Source: an uncultured Anaerolineales bacterium (lineage in GTDB: Bacteria; Chloroflexota; Anaerolineae; Aggregatilineales; Aggregatilineaceae). Taken from it: a DNA stretch of 56,581 nucleotides. Both the position numbers and the translations under genes were made by a program. Each line of letters opens with the position of its first letter. Within the stretch, counting starts at the first letter, position 1. Under the pieces are notes generated by a model. That model did not search any database, was not told where the DNA came from, and saw only the letters and a list, made by a program, of their open reading frames with translations. This document shows positions 40,862-48,581 of the stretch, piece after piece. The stretch covers positions 1-56,581 of the forward strand of contig CAKZOB010000067.1 of the NCBI GenBank assembly GCA_937135955.1, written 5' to 3'.

Positions 40862-42046
40862 TTATTCGGGCGGGAAGCCCGCCGGGCAGGCCGAATCGTA
40901 GTAGGTGAACGCTCCATCCTTGATCTGAATGATCACCGCGCACTTGATCGGGTCGCCCTGCTCGTCGAAGCTCATCTGGCCCGTCACGCCCTCGAACAGT
41001 TCGATACTGGCCAGCGCATCGCGGATGTCGGCCCGCTCCAGCGAATTGGCGCTCTCGATAGCCGTGAAGAGCAACTGGAAGGCGTCGTAGGTCAGCGCGG
41101 CCACATCGTCGGGCTTGAAACCATAGCGCTCCTCATAGGCGGCGATGAACTTCTGGCCGACTTCGGTGGCGATGTCCGGCGCGTAGTGCGTGCTGAAGAA
41201 CAGGCCATTGCACGCATCGCCGCACAGGTCAATCAGGTCGGGCGTGCCCCAGCTATCGCTCCCGACGATCGGGTTCTGGAAGCCCAGTTCGCGGGCCTGT
41301 TGCACGATCAGCGGCACCTCGTTGTAATACTGAGGTGTGAACAGCACATCTGGCTTGGCCGCAATGATGTTGGTGAGCTGCGAGCTGAAGTCCGTATCGC
41401 CCGTAGTGAAGCTCTCGAACGCGACAATGTCGATCCCCGACGCCAGCGCCGCATCGCGGAAATTCTCCGCCAGGCCCTTGGGGTAGTCGCTGGCCACGTC
41501 ATAGAGCACAGCAGCGGTCTTGGCCCCAAACTCCTTGGCAGCGAAGCCTGCCACCACCGGCCCCTGGAACGGGTCGAGGAACGCCGCGCGGAATACCCAG
41601 GGGCGATCCTTGGTCGTGGCCGGGTTGGTGGACCAGGGGCTGATCATGGGCGTCTCGCGGTCGTTGGCGACCTGACCAGCGGGGACAGCCTGTTTGCTGG
41701 CCTGCGGGCCGATGATCGCCACCACATTCTCTTCTACGATCAGGCGCGTCGCCACAGCCACTGCCGACTCTGCCTTGGACTCATCGTCTTCAACGACGAT
41801 CACCACTTCGTAGTTTTCGCCGTCAATCTGCAGGCCACACTCGGCGTTGACCTCGTCTACGGCCATCTGCGCCGCCTCGACCGTGCTCTGGCCGACCTTG
41901 GGAATGTCGCCGGTGAGCGGCCCAATGACGCCGATCACCACCTCTCCCACGAAATCGCAATCTTCCTGCGCCGCAACTGGCAGCGAACCAAGTGTAGCCG
42001 CCACGACCACCAGAATCAGACCCAAAGACATGAAGCGCTTGGACAT
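40862..42046 (-). CDS. livK: Branched-chain amino acid (Leu/Ile/Val-type) ABC substrate-binding protein LivK
   Basis: A 394-residue secreted binding protein of periplasmic-binding family 6. Signal peptide MSKRFMSLGLILVVVAATLG ends near LPVAAQ. The mature protein begins EDCDFVGEVVIGVIGPLTGDIPKVGQS and has VVEDDESKAESAVAVATRLI, VVAIIGPQASKQAVPAGQVAND and FRAAFLDPFQGPVVAGFAAKEF. SD AGGAGG precedes ATG 42046. It leads the liv operon and is followed by a strong terminator, so it should be expressed above the membrane components. The exact ligand could be a branched-chain amino acid or another amide. Confidence 0.93.
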   Translation of the reverse strand: MSKRFMSLGLILVVVAATLGSLPVAAQEDCDFVGEVVIGVIGPLTGDIPKVGQSTVEAAQMAVDEVNAECGLQIDGENYEVVIVVEDDESKAESAVAVATRLIVEENVVAIIGPQASKQAVPAGQVANDRETPMISPWSTNPATTKDRPWVFRAAFLDPFQGPVVAGFAAKEFGAKTAAVLYDVASDYPKGLAENFRDAALASGIDIVAFESFTTGDTDFSSQLTNIIAAKPDVLFTPQYYNEVPLIVQQARELGFQNPIVGSDSWGTPDLIDLCGDACNGLFFSTHYAPDIATEVGQKFIAAYEERYGFKPDDVAALTYDAFQLLFTAIESANSLERADIRDALASIELFEGVTGQMSFDEQGDPIKCAVIIQIKDGAFTYYDSACPAGFPPE

Positions 42047-42510
42047 GATACTTTCTGCCTCCTGTGTACACTATTTGAGGACGGTCACATTGCGGTCGGT
42101 ACGGTTTTGGTCAGCAAAGCCCCACGCATCACCTCCTTTGCAATTGACCAGGCCCACCAGGTCGTAGGATGTTCGGAGAGGAAGGATGGTCGTAGCCCTT
42201 GCTGCGTTGACAGGGGACGATGAGGGAAGCAAGAGCGCTCCTGCACCAGATCGGGCACAGCCGATGGGGTAAGTACAGGCGACCATATTTTTCTCTGGCG
42301 AAGATATTTTTGCTGCCAAGCTTCGGACAAATGGTATATTTTGGCCGAACAACATAACCCATTATAGGTACAAAACTCTTACATCACAAGCACCCTGCGA
42401 CAGCGCTATACTATACTCTGCCTGTTGCCTGAGGGTTGTGTGGAAAATACCCGAAAAGGCCCTCGTTTCTCTTGTACTTTGTGAACAACTGCACGAAAGG
42501 CAGGCGCGCG
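42047..42510. other. Divergent intergenic region between livK and alr
   Basis: A 464-bp gap holding the promoters of two divergent genes. AT-rich stretches lie at 42290-42380, and overlapping TATACT hexamers at 42408-42418 could be the alr -10, though no good -35 is placed. An SD-like CACCTCCTTTG (42130-42140, minus strand) precedes only a 14-codon frame. Several minus-strand open frames of 77-94 codons cover the gap but resemble nothing and lack family features. No riboswitch or terminator was recognised. Confidence 0.4.
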
Positions 42511-43641
42511 GTGTCCCCCCTCACTTACATTGAAGTTGACCTGGATGCCATCGCGCACAATGTGCGTGCCATCAAAGCGCACATCGGCCCGCAGGTGACG
42601 CTGATCGCCGTCGTCAAAGCCAATGCCTACGGACATGGCGCGCTGGAAGTGGCCCAGACAGCGCTCCGTCATGGCGCGGGCAGGCTGGCCGTCGCCCGCG
42701 CTGAGGAGGGCATCGCCCTGCGCCAGGCGGGGGTCTCCGCGCCGATCCTGGTCATGAATTACACCCCGCCGGGCGAGATCGAAGAGGCACTGAGACATGA
42801 CCTGACGCTGACCCTCTCCGATCTGGAACCGGCCCGCAGCGTCTCGGCTATAGCCAGCCGCCTGGGGCGCGCCGCGACCGTGCACATCAAGGTAGATACC
42901 GGCATGGGACGCTTCGGGCTGCTGCCGGACGAAGTGTTACCGTTCGTGCAAGAAATCGCCGCACTGCCAGGAGTACAGATCGAAGGGCTTTACACGCACT
43001 TCGCGGTTGCAGACCTGGCCGACAAGCATTACACCCGCCAGCAGTTTCGCCGCTTCCAACAGGTGCGCGAGCGCCTGACCGCAGCAGGCTATCACATCCC
43101 CCTGTGCCATGCTGCTAATAGCGCCGCCACGCTGGACTTGCCGGAAACGCACCTGAACGCAGTGCGCGTGGGCATTGCCATATATGGGCTGCGTCCCTCT
43201 GGCGAAGTCGAACCGGCAGTACCGCTCCGCCCCGCCCTGTCGCTCAAGAGCCATGTCGCCCGCGTGCGCACGCTCCCTGCCGGTTCCAGTATCAGCTACG
43301 GGCGCACCTACGTCACCCCGCGCGAGATGCCCGTTGCCCTGGTGCCAGTTGGCTATGGGGACGGCTATCACCGCCTGCTCTCCAACCGGGGAGCCGTGCT
43401 CATCAACGGGCGGCGCGCGCCGATCGTCGGGCGTGTGTGTATGGATCAACTGGTCGTGGATGTGTCGGCGGCGGGACCAGTGGAGTTGAACAGCGAGGTG
43501 GTCCTGATCGGCTCGCAGGGAGCAGAGCGCATCACCGCCGAAGAAGTGGCCGTCTGGGCCGAGACGATCAACTACGAGGTCACCACAGCTCTGCTGCCGC
43601 GCGTGCCACGCCTGTACATGAGCACAGAGACGCCAGCGTAA
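42511..43641 (+). CDS. alr: Alanine racemase
   Basis: A 376-residue PLP enzyme that interconverts L- and D-alanine for peptidoglycan. The N-terminus LTYIEVDLDAIAHNVRAIKAHIG leads to the PLP lysine K36 in AVVKANAYGHGA. KVDTGMGRFGLLPDE, HAANSAATLDLPETHLNAVRVG and YGLRPSGE follow. The C-terminal beta-domain has SYGRTYVTPREMPVALVPVGYGDGY, with the catalytic tyrosine, and VGRVCMDQLVVDVS. I prefer GTG 42511 because the family N-terminus starts there and a purine-rich GAAAGGCAGG lies upstream. ATG 42436 would add 25 unconserved residues. It stands alone, divergent from livK, with a repeat element after it. Confidence 0.94.
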   Translation: MSPLTYIEVDLDAIAHNVRAIKAHIGPQVTLIAVVKANAYGHGALEVAQTALRHGAGRLAVARAEEGIALRQAGVSAPILVMNYTPPGEIEEALRHDLTLTLSDLEPARSVSAIASRLGRAATVHIKVDTGMGRFGLLPDEVLPFVQEIAALPGVQIEGLYTHFAVADLADKHYTRQQFRRFQQVRERLTAAGYHIPLCHAANSAATLDLPETHLNAVRVGIAIYGLRPSGEVEPAVPLRPALSLKSHVARVRTLPAGSSISYGRTYVTPREMPVALVPVGYGDGYHRLLSNRGAVLINGRRAPIVGRVCMDQLVVDVSAAGPVELNSEVVLIGSQGAERITAEEVAVWAETINYEVTTALLPRVPRLYMSTETPA

Positions 43642-43663
43642 TATGCATTACCCACAAGTCTCC

Positions 43664-43788
43664 CCTCACCCCTAAAATCCCCTCTCCCAACGCTATGGGC
43701 AAGGGGACTTACTTTCTCTCGTCCAGGCACTCCCCTTCTCCCGCGCTGCGGGCGAAGGGGCCGGGGGTTGAGGGCCATCGGCTCAAGA
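43664..43788. repeat. GC-rich dispersed intergenic repeat, copy 2
   Basis: Block order matches copy 1 at 9655-9775: an AAAATCCCCTCTCCC block, GGGGACTTACTTTCTCTC, the hairpin (CCCCTTCTCCCGC at 43732-43744 with GCGGGCGAAGGGG at 43748-43760, one mismatch) and the end block CCGGGGGTTGAGGGCCAT. By eye about three quarters of positions agree. No gene is seen between it and the LacI promoter at 43944. Confidence 0.7.
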
Positions 43789-43943
43789 GATGTGGGTAAT
43801 AATAAGCCGCGTGTGTAGAGGGAATTCACGCATGAAGTGAACCTGCCGCTCAGCGCTGCCGAAGTTTTCCCTGAGCGCGGGCAACTTCCTCCGCTCCACG
43901 CTCCAGGCCCCGTATTTCTACAAAAAATCATCCCCCAACCTGC

Positions 43944-43972
43944 TTGACAGCAGACCGAAATCCTGATATCGT
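43944..43972 (+). promoter_or_regulatory. Sigma70-type promoter of the xylan-locus LacI gene
   Basis: TTGACA (43944-43949), a 17-bp spacer and TATCGT (43967-43972), with an operator starting 4 bp downstream. Confidence 0.75.
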
Positions 43973-43976
43973 GGAA

Positions 43977-43993
43977 TTTGAAAGCGCTACCAA
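43977..43993. promoter_or_regulatory. LacI-type operator, upstream copy (TTTGAAAGCGCTACCAA)
   Basis: It has the LacI/GalR core AAAGCGCT and lies directly after the -10. A near-identical site in the opposite orientation is at 44078-44093, about 100 bp away, which would suit a looped or doubly bound repressor. Confidence 0.75.
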
Positions 43994-44077
43994 TCTATGA
44001 GGCTTAGTTCTGCTCATAGAAACCATTCTATGAGCGTAAATTGACCGGTATTGCCTGAAAATATCTTCGGCGGTAAC

Positions 44078-44093
44078 TGGTAGCGTTTTCAAA
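44078..44093. promoter_or_regulatory. LacI-type operator, downstream copy (TGGTAGCGTTTTCAAA)
   Basis: The inverse complement is TTTGAAAACGCTACCA, which differs from the upstream site by one base (A for G). It sits immediately before the translation start of the LacI gene, within the 5' untranslated region. Confidence 0.75.
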
Positions 44094-44115
44094 AATGTTA
44101 AGGAAAAAACGAAAC

Positions 44116-45204
44116 ATGCCTCCTCGTAAGAATTCGCGCTCGCACAATGTCACTATCCTAGACGTGGCCCGCGAGGCTGGCGTCTCCCCTAGCACGGTCT
44201 CTCGCGTTCTCAACAGTCAGGATCACGTCCGGCCCGACAAGCGCGCGCGTGTGCTCACCGCCATGACCCGCCTGGGCTATGTAGTCAATCAGCAGGCGCG
44301 CAGCCTGGCCGGCGGGCGTTCGCACGTCATCGGGTTGCTGGTACACGAGGTGGGTGTCAGCTACACCGGCGAGATCATCCGGGGTATTGAGGAAGAACTG
44401 GTCGCCGCCCAATACGAGCTGATGCTCTACACCACACACCGCCGCAAGACCAAAGAGTCCACCTACGTCGCCACCCTCACCCGCGGCATGACCGATGGCC
44501 TGTTGCTGCTGCTCCCGCTGAATCCCCAGGCGTACCTGGAGTCGCTGCACCAGGAACGATTTCCATATGTGCTGATCGACCATCAGGGTACCAATGAAGC
44601 CTGCCCGGCTGTCGCTGCCACCAACCGCCGGGGCAGCTACGACGCCACCTCTTATCTGATCGAACTCGGTCACCGCCGCATCGGTTTTATTACCGGCGAG
44701 ATGCGCCTAGGATGCGCTGTGGATCGCCTGGAAGGCTACAAGGCGGCGCTGGCCGATCACGGTATCGCCTTCGACCCGGCGCTGGTAGTAGAGGGGCACT
44801 TCCTGCAACCGGATGGCTATGCGGGCGCGAATGCGTTGCTCGCGCTGCCCGATCCGCCTACGGCGATCTTCGCCTCCAACGATGTGTCAGCATTTGGCGT
44901 GATGGATGCGGTGCGCGATCACGGGCTACGCATCCCTGAAGATATTTCTGTGATCGGCTTCGACGACATCCCAGAGGCAGCGCACGTTCATCCCGGACTG
45001 ACGACCGTTCGACAGCCGCTGGAGCAGATGGGACAACTGGCGACGCGCATGTTGCTGCGTCAGATCAAAGACCCAGAGTACACAGGAGAACGTGTCGAAT
45101 TGCCGACCGAGCTGGTCATACGCCAGTCATGTCAGCCGCCCAGAGCGGCCAGGGAGCACACGACAGCACGCCGCAGGCGGCTCAAAGAGGGGTATTCCTC
45201 CTGA
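44116..45204 (+). CDS. LacI-family transcriptional regulator of the GH8/GH3 locus
   Basis: A 362-residue LacI repressor. ATG 44116 (MPPRKNSRSHNVTILDVAREAGV) has AAGGA upstream, whereas ATG 44095 in the same frame has no SD and abuts the operator; either could be used. The helix-turn-helix reads TILDVAREAGVSPSTVSRVLNSQ. The effector domain has VIGLLVHEVGVSYTGEIIRGIEE, GHRRIGFITGEMRLGCAVDRLEGY and VIGFDDIPEAAHVHPGLTTVRQP. It precedes the transport genes for a probable xylo-oligosaccharide and likely controls them. A strong hairpin follows, so the transporter may need read-through or its own promoter. Confidence 0.92.
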   Translation: MPPRKNSRSHNVTILDVAREAGVSPSTVSRVLNSQDHVRPDKRARVLTAMTRLGYVVNQQARSLAGGRSHVIGLLVHEVGVSYTGEIIRGIEEELVAAQYELMLYTTHRRKTKESTYVATLTRGMTDGLLLLLPLNPQAYLESLHQERFPYVLIDHQGTNEACPAVAATNRRGSYDATSYLIELGHRRIGFITGEMRLGCAVDRLEGYKAALADHGIAFDPALVVEGHFLQPDGYAGANALLALPDPPTAIFASNDVSAFGVMDAVRDHGLRIPEDISVIGFDDIPEAAHVHPGLTTVRQPLEQMGQLATRMLLRQIKDPEYTGERVELPTELVIRQSCQPPRAAREHTTARRRRLKEGYSS

Positions 45205-45207
45205 GGC

Positions 45208-45260
45208 GGGGAGGCGACCCGGAGCGTGAGCCGTGGCGAGCCTGGCTCCGAGTCGTCCCC
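45208..45260 (+). terminator. Imperfect long hairpin after the LacI gene
   Basis: The arms 45208-45225 (GGGGAGGCGACCCGGAGC) and 45245-45260 (GCTCCGAGTCGTCCCC) pair over about 15 positions with a small bulge and one mismatch, and TTAAAA follows. It separates the regulator gene from the binding-protein gene. A second, smaller hairpin (AGGGGTA 45289-45295, TACCCCT 45304-45310) lies in the leader. Confidence 0.65.
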
Positions 45261-45337
45261 TTAAAACAGGAGATACTTTAACCGTCAGAGGGGTAGAGGT
45301 CAATACCCCTGCCCCGAAAAGTAATAAGGAGGAAGCA

Positions 45338-46633
45338 ATGAAAATCTTTCGTCGGTTCTTTTTCTTGAGTCTGGTGCTGGTCATGGTGTTGGGCATAGCA
45401 GCCAGGGTGCCTGCTTCGGCGCAGGAGAAAGTCACGATCCGCTGGTGGCACATCCAGACCGCCGAAGCCCAGGCTGCCTTCTGGCAACAGGTCGCCGATG
45501 AGTTCATGGCGCAGCACCCCAACGTCAATATCGAGATCACCATCCTGGAGAACGAAGCCTTCAAGAGCCGCCTGGTAACCGTCATGCAGGCTGGCGACCC
45601 GCCCGATCTGTTCCAGAGCTGGGGCGGCGGCGTGCTGTGGAAATACGCCGATGCTGGCCTGGTGCGCAACATCGCGCCCGAACTGGAAGGCGAATGGAAG
45701 GACTCGTTCGCTGCCAAAGCCGCCCTGGAACTCTATGGCCGCAACGGTGAATACTACGGCGTGCCGTGGACGTGGGGCGCGGTCGGCATCTTCTACAACA
45801 AAGACCTCTTCGCCAAGGCGGGCCTCGATCCGGAGAATCCGCCACAGACCTGGGACGAATTCCTGGCCGCGGTCAAGGCCCTGAAAGACGCGGGCATCAC
45901 CCCCATCGCGCTCGGCGAGAAGGACAAGTGGACTGGCCACTTCTGGTGGGTCTACCTGGCGCTGCGCCTCGGTGGCGGGGATGCCTTCCTGAAAGCGTAC
46001 AACCGTGAAGGCGCCTTCACCGACGAGCCGTTCGTCAAGGCCGGTGAGTATCTCAAACAACTGATCGACCTCGATCCCTTCCCCGAAGGCTATCTGGGGA
46101 TGAACTACGGCGATCAGCAGACAGTGATGCTCGATGAAGCCGCCGCGATGGAACTGATGGGCCAGTGGGCACCGGGTGCCTATCAGGGCAACAGCCCCGA
46201 AAAAGCCGCCGTGCTGCTGCCGAAACTGGGCTGGTTCCCGTTCCCGGTAGTCGAAGGGGGCGCGGGTAACCCTGGCGACGTGCTGGGCGGTGGTGATGGT
46301 TTCGCCGTAGGCGCGAACGCCCCGGACGAGACGGTCGAATTCTTGAAGTACATCACCAGCGTCGAAGTGCAGCGCGCCGGCACGGAAAACACCGCTATGG
46401 GCATCGTGCCGACGGTCAAGGGCGCTGACAGTGTCATCACCGACCCCATCAAGAAGACGATCATCAAGTTCCGTGACGAAGCGCCATACTTCCAGCTCTA
46501 CTACGATCAGTTCCTGCCGCCCGCTGTCGGTGGTATGGTGAACGACGCCGTAGAGGCTCTCTTCGCAGGCCAGGCGTCACCCGAAGAAGCGGCTGCCATG
46601 ATCGAAGACGCAGCAGCGATGGAACTCGAGTAG
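45338..46633 (+). CDS. Extracellular solute-binding protein, carbohydrate ABC family 1
   Basis: A 431-residue secreted binding protein. I use ATG 45338 with AAGGAGGAA in front. The signal peptide MKIFRRFFFLSLVLVMVLG is cleaved near ARVPASAQ. Mature landmarks are VTIRWWHIQTAEAQAAFWQQVADEF, ITILENEAFKSRLVTVMQAGDPPDLFQSW, YGVPWTWGAVGIFYNKDLFAKAGLD and GGGDGFAVGANAPDETVEFLKYI. It belongs to the family 1 group found with xylo-oligosaccharide and other oligosaccharide importers. With GH8 and GH3 in the same operon, its ligand is probably a beta-xylo-oligosaccharide. A GC hairpin follows. Confidence 0.9.
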   Translation: MKIFRRFFFLSLVLVMVLGIAARVPASAQEKVTIRWWHIQTAEAQAAFWQQVADEFMAQHPNVNIEITILENEAFKSRLVTVMQAGDPPDLFQSWGGGVLWKYADAGLVRNIAPELEGEWKDSFAAKAALELYGRNGEYYGVPWTWGAVGIFYNKDLFAKAGLDPENPPQTWDEFLAAVKALKDAGITPIALGEKDKWTGHFWWVYLALRLGGGDAFLKAYNREGAFTDEPFVKAGEYLKQLIDLDPFPEGYLGMNYGDQQTVMLDEAAAMELMGQWAPGAYQGNSPEKAAVLLPKLGWFPFPVVEGGAGNPGDVLGGGDGFAVGANAPDETVEFLKYITSVEVQRAGTENTAMGIVPTVKGADSVITDPIKKTIIKFRDEAPYFQLYYDQFLPPAVGGMVNDAVEALFAGQASPEEAAAMIEDAAAMELE

Positions 46634-46651
46634 CCGGGCCGGTCTTCGCCT

Positions 46652-46690
46652 GGTGGGGGTGTGGAGCACACCGCTCCATACCCCCACACC
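46652..46690 (+). terminator. GC-rich hairpin after the binding-protein gene
   Basis: GGTGGGGGTGTGGAG (46652-46666) pairs with CTCCATACCCCCACACC (46674-46690) apart from small internal mismatches, with a 7-nt loop. It lies 19 bp after the stop and before the permease SD. It probably attenuates permease expression. Confidence 0.65.
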
Positions 46691-46730
46691 CCTATCCCAG
46701 ACGCCGCTGAGCTTCGCAAAGGAACTCTCC

Positions 46731-47687
46731 ATGTCCGCGCTCCGATCCTACGCATCCACTGCCACCCGATCGCAGGCCTCCAGAGACAAGCTGCGCAACA
46801 ACCTGCGCAAGGCCCTGCTGATCTTCCTGTTCGTCGCGCCCGGCATGGCCATCTTTCTGACTTTCCTGCTGATCCCTGTGCTCGGCTCTGTACGGTACAG
46901 CCTGTACAAGTGGGACGGCTTCGGCCCGCTGACCAATTACGTCGAGCTGGCCAACTACGAGCGTCTCTACAATCACAGCGTCTTCCGCCTGGCCGTCCAG
47001 CACAGCTTTATGCTGATGGCCATGTCCATCACCATTCAGTTGCCCATGGCGCTGGCTATTGCCCTGCTGGTGGGCCGTGGCGCACTGCCCGGTAGCCGTA
47101 TCTTCCGGCTGCTGCTCTTCGTGCCCTACGTCTTTTCCGAACCGATCACCGCCATCATCTGGCTCTATGTGTTGCACCCTCAGTCCGGTTTGGCCAACCT
47201 CACCCTGGATGCCCTCCTGCCAGGGACAAATCGCGTGGCCTGGTTGGGCGATCGCGATATCGTGCTGTATTCCGTCTTCGGGGTGCTGACCTGGAAGTAC
47301 TTTGGCTTCTACATGATCCTCTATATGGCTGGCCTGCAAGGGGTCAACAAAGACCTGGAAGAAGCCGCCCGCGTTGACGGCGCGAACTGGCGGCAGGTGT
47401 TGTGGAAAATCACCCTACCCCTCATGGGCAATACCATCCGTCTAACCGTCTTCCTCTCAGTGCTGGGTTCCTTCCAACAGTTTGTGACTATCTGGGTGCT
47501 CACTCAAGGAGGGCCGGTGAACGGCAGCGAAGTTCTGGCGACCTACCTGTACAAGTACGGCATCCAACGCTTCAACCTCGGCTATGGCAGTGCGGTCGCC
47601 GTCGTCCTCTTCATGATCACGCTGGTGTTCTCGCTCGGCTACCAACGCCTGGTCATGCGCCAGGACTACTCCGCCGAAGTGTTCTAG
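46731..47687 (+). CDS. Carbohydrate ABC transporter permease, MalF type
   Basis: A 318-residue permease starting at ATG 46731 (AAAGGA upstream); the open frame before it lies in the hairpin. Landmarks are ALLIFLFVAPGMAIFLTFLLIPVLG, YSLYKWDGFGPLTNYVELANYERLY, IFRLLLFVPYVFSEPITAIIWLY, and the EAA loop LEEAARVDGANWRQVLWKITLPLMG. It pairs with the MalG-type protein encoded 24 bp downstream. No ATPase is present in this locus. Confidence 0.93.
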   Translation: MSALRSYASTATRSQASRDKLRNNLRKALLIFLFVAPGMAIFLTFLLIPVLGSVRYSLYKWDGFGPLTNYVELANYERLYNHSVFRLAVQHSFMLMAMSITIQLPMALAIALLVGRGALPGSRIFRLLLFVPYVFSEPITAIIWLYVLHPQSGLANLTLDALLPGTNRVAWLGDRDIVLYSVFGVLTWKYFGFYMILYMAGLQGVNKDLEEAARVDGANWRQVLWKITLPLMGNTIRLTVFLSVLGSFQQFVTIWVLTQGGPVNGSEVLATYLYKYGIQRFNLGYGSAVAVVLFMITLVFSLGYQRLVMRQDYSAEVF

Positions 47688-47711
47688 TGCGGGCAGTACA
47701 GAGGGACGACC

Positions 47712-48581
47712 ATGGAATCTACACGGACGCTGAAAATGCTCACCCCCTTGCTCAACGAAAGAAGGCTGGCGCTGCTCATCCGCTACGCCGTCTTGATCCT
47801 GCTCACGGTCATTGTGGCCGGCCCGGTGCTCACCGCGGTGCTGGGCGGAATGCGCACCAATGGAGAATTTCTCTCCAGGCCCTTTGATCTGCCCCGGCAG
47901 GGCATTCAGTGGCAACACTATACCGCCGTCCTGAAGAGTTCGGAGTTCTGGCAAGCGACGCGCAACAGCTTCGTCATCACGGCGGGCATCACCGTTTTGA
48001 ACGTCAGCCTGGCCAGTCTGCTGGCCTTCGTCTTCAGCCGGGTGTATTTCTTCGGGCGCGGACTGCTCTTCAACATCCTGTCAATCGGGCTGCTCTTCCC
48101 GATTGTGGTCGCCATCTTGCCCGTCTTCATTCAGATTCGCGACCTGGGGCTGATCAACAGTCTGTGGGGGGTCATCCTGCCCATGGTGGCCTTCGGTCTG
48201 CCGGGCAGTGTGGTGATCCTGCGGAGCTTCTTCATGGCGGTACCCATCGAATTGGAAGATGCCTCCTATATTGACGGCTGTTCCACCTTCGGCTTTTTCC
48301 GCTATATTCTGCTCCCGCTGTCGCGCCCGGCTCTCACGGCTGTAGCTACCCTGCAGGTGATCGTCGGCTGGAACGAGTACTTCCTGCCCCTGCTGGTTCT
48401 GAACGACCCCAACAAGTGGCCGCTCCCATTGGGGATCATGCGCTACCAGGGGCAGTATGGGACCGACTGGGCGCGGGTGATGGCCTACGTCACCATCCTG
48501 ATCGTCCCGGCGCTGATCTTCTACGTCGTGGCAGAGAAATACATCGTCACCGGCCTGACCGGCGGAGAACTCAAGGGATGA
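47712..48581 (+). CDS. Carbohydrate ABC transporter permease, MalG type
   Basis: A 289-residue permease. The first span (LLIRYAVLILLTVIVAGPVL) is followed by GGMRTNGEFLSRPFDLPRQ, a central ILSIGLLFPIVVAILPVFIQI, the EAA loop LEDASYIDGCSTFGFFRYILLPLSRPA, and the C-terminus YIVTGLTGGELKG. Its stop overlaps the start of the GH8 gene by 4 bp (ATGA), so uptake and hydrolysis are translationally linked. Confidence 0.93.
   Translation: MESTRTLKMLTPLLNERRLALLIRYAVLILLTVIVAGPVLTAVLGGMRTNGEFLSRPFDLPRQGIQWQHYTAVLKSSEFWQATRNSFVITAGITVLNVSLASLLAFVFSRVYFFGRGLLFNILSIGLLFPIVVAILPVFIQIRDLGLINSLWGVILPMVAFGLPGSVVILRSFFMAVPIELEDASYIDGCSTFGFFRYILLPLSRPALTAVATLQVIVGWNEYFLPLLVLNDPNKWPLPLGIMRYQGQYGTDWARVMAYVTILIVPALIFYVVAEKYIVTGLTGGELKG

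Noticed and set aside
42071-42355. Small minus-strand frames upstream of livK, including a 14-codon frame behind an SD-like sequence, considered as a leader peptide
   Set aside because: The SD lies only 2 nt from the ATG, the peptide is not rich in Leu/Ile/Val codons, and no alternative hairpins for attenuation were found before livK.
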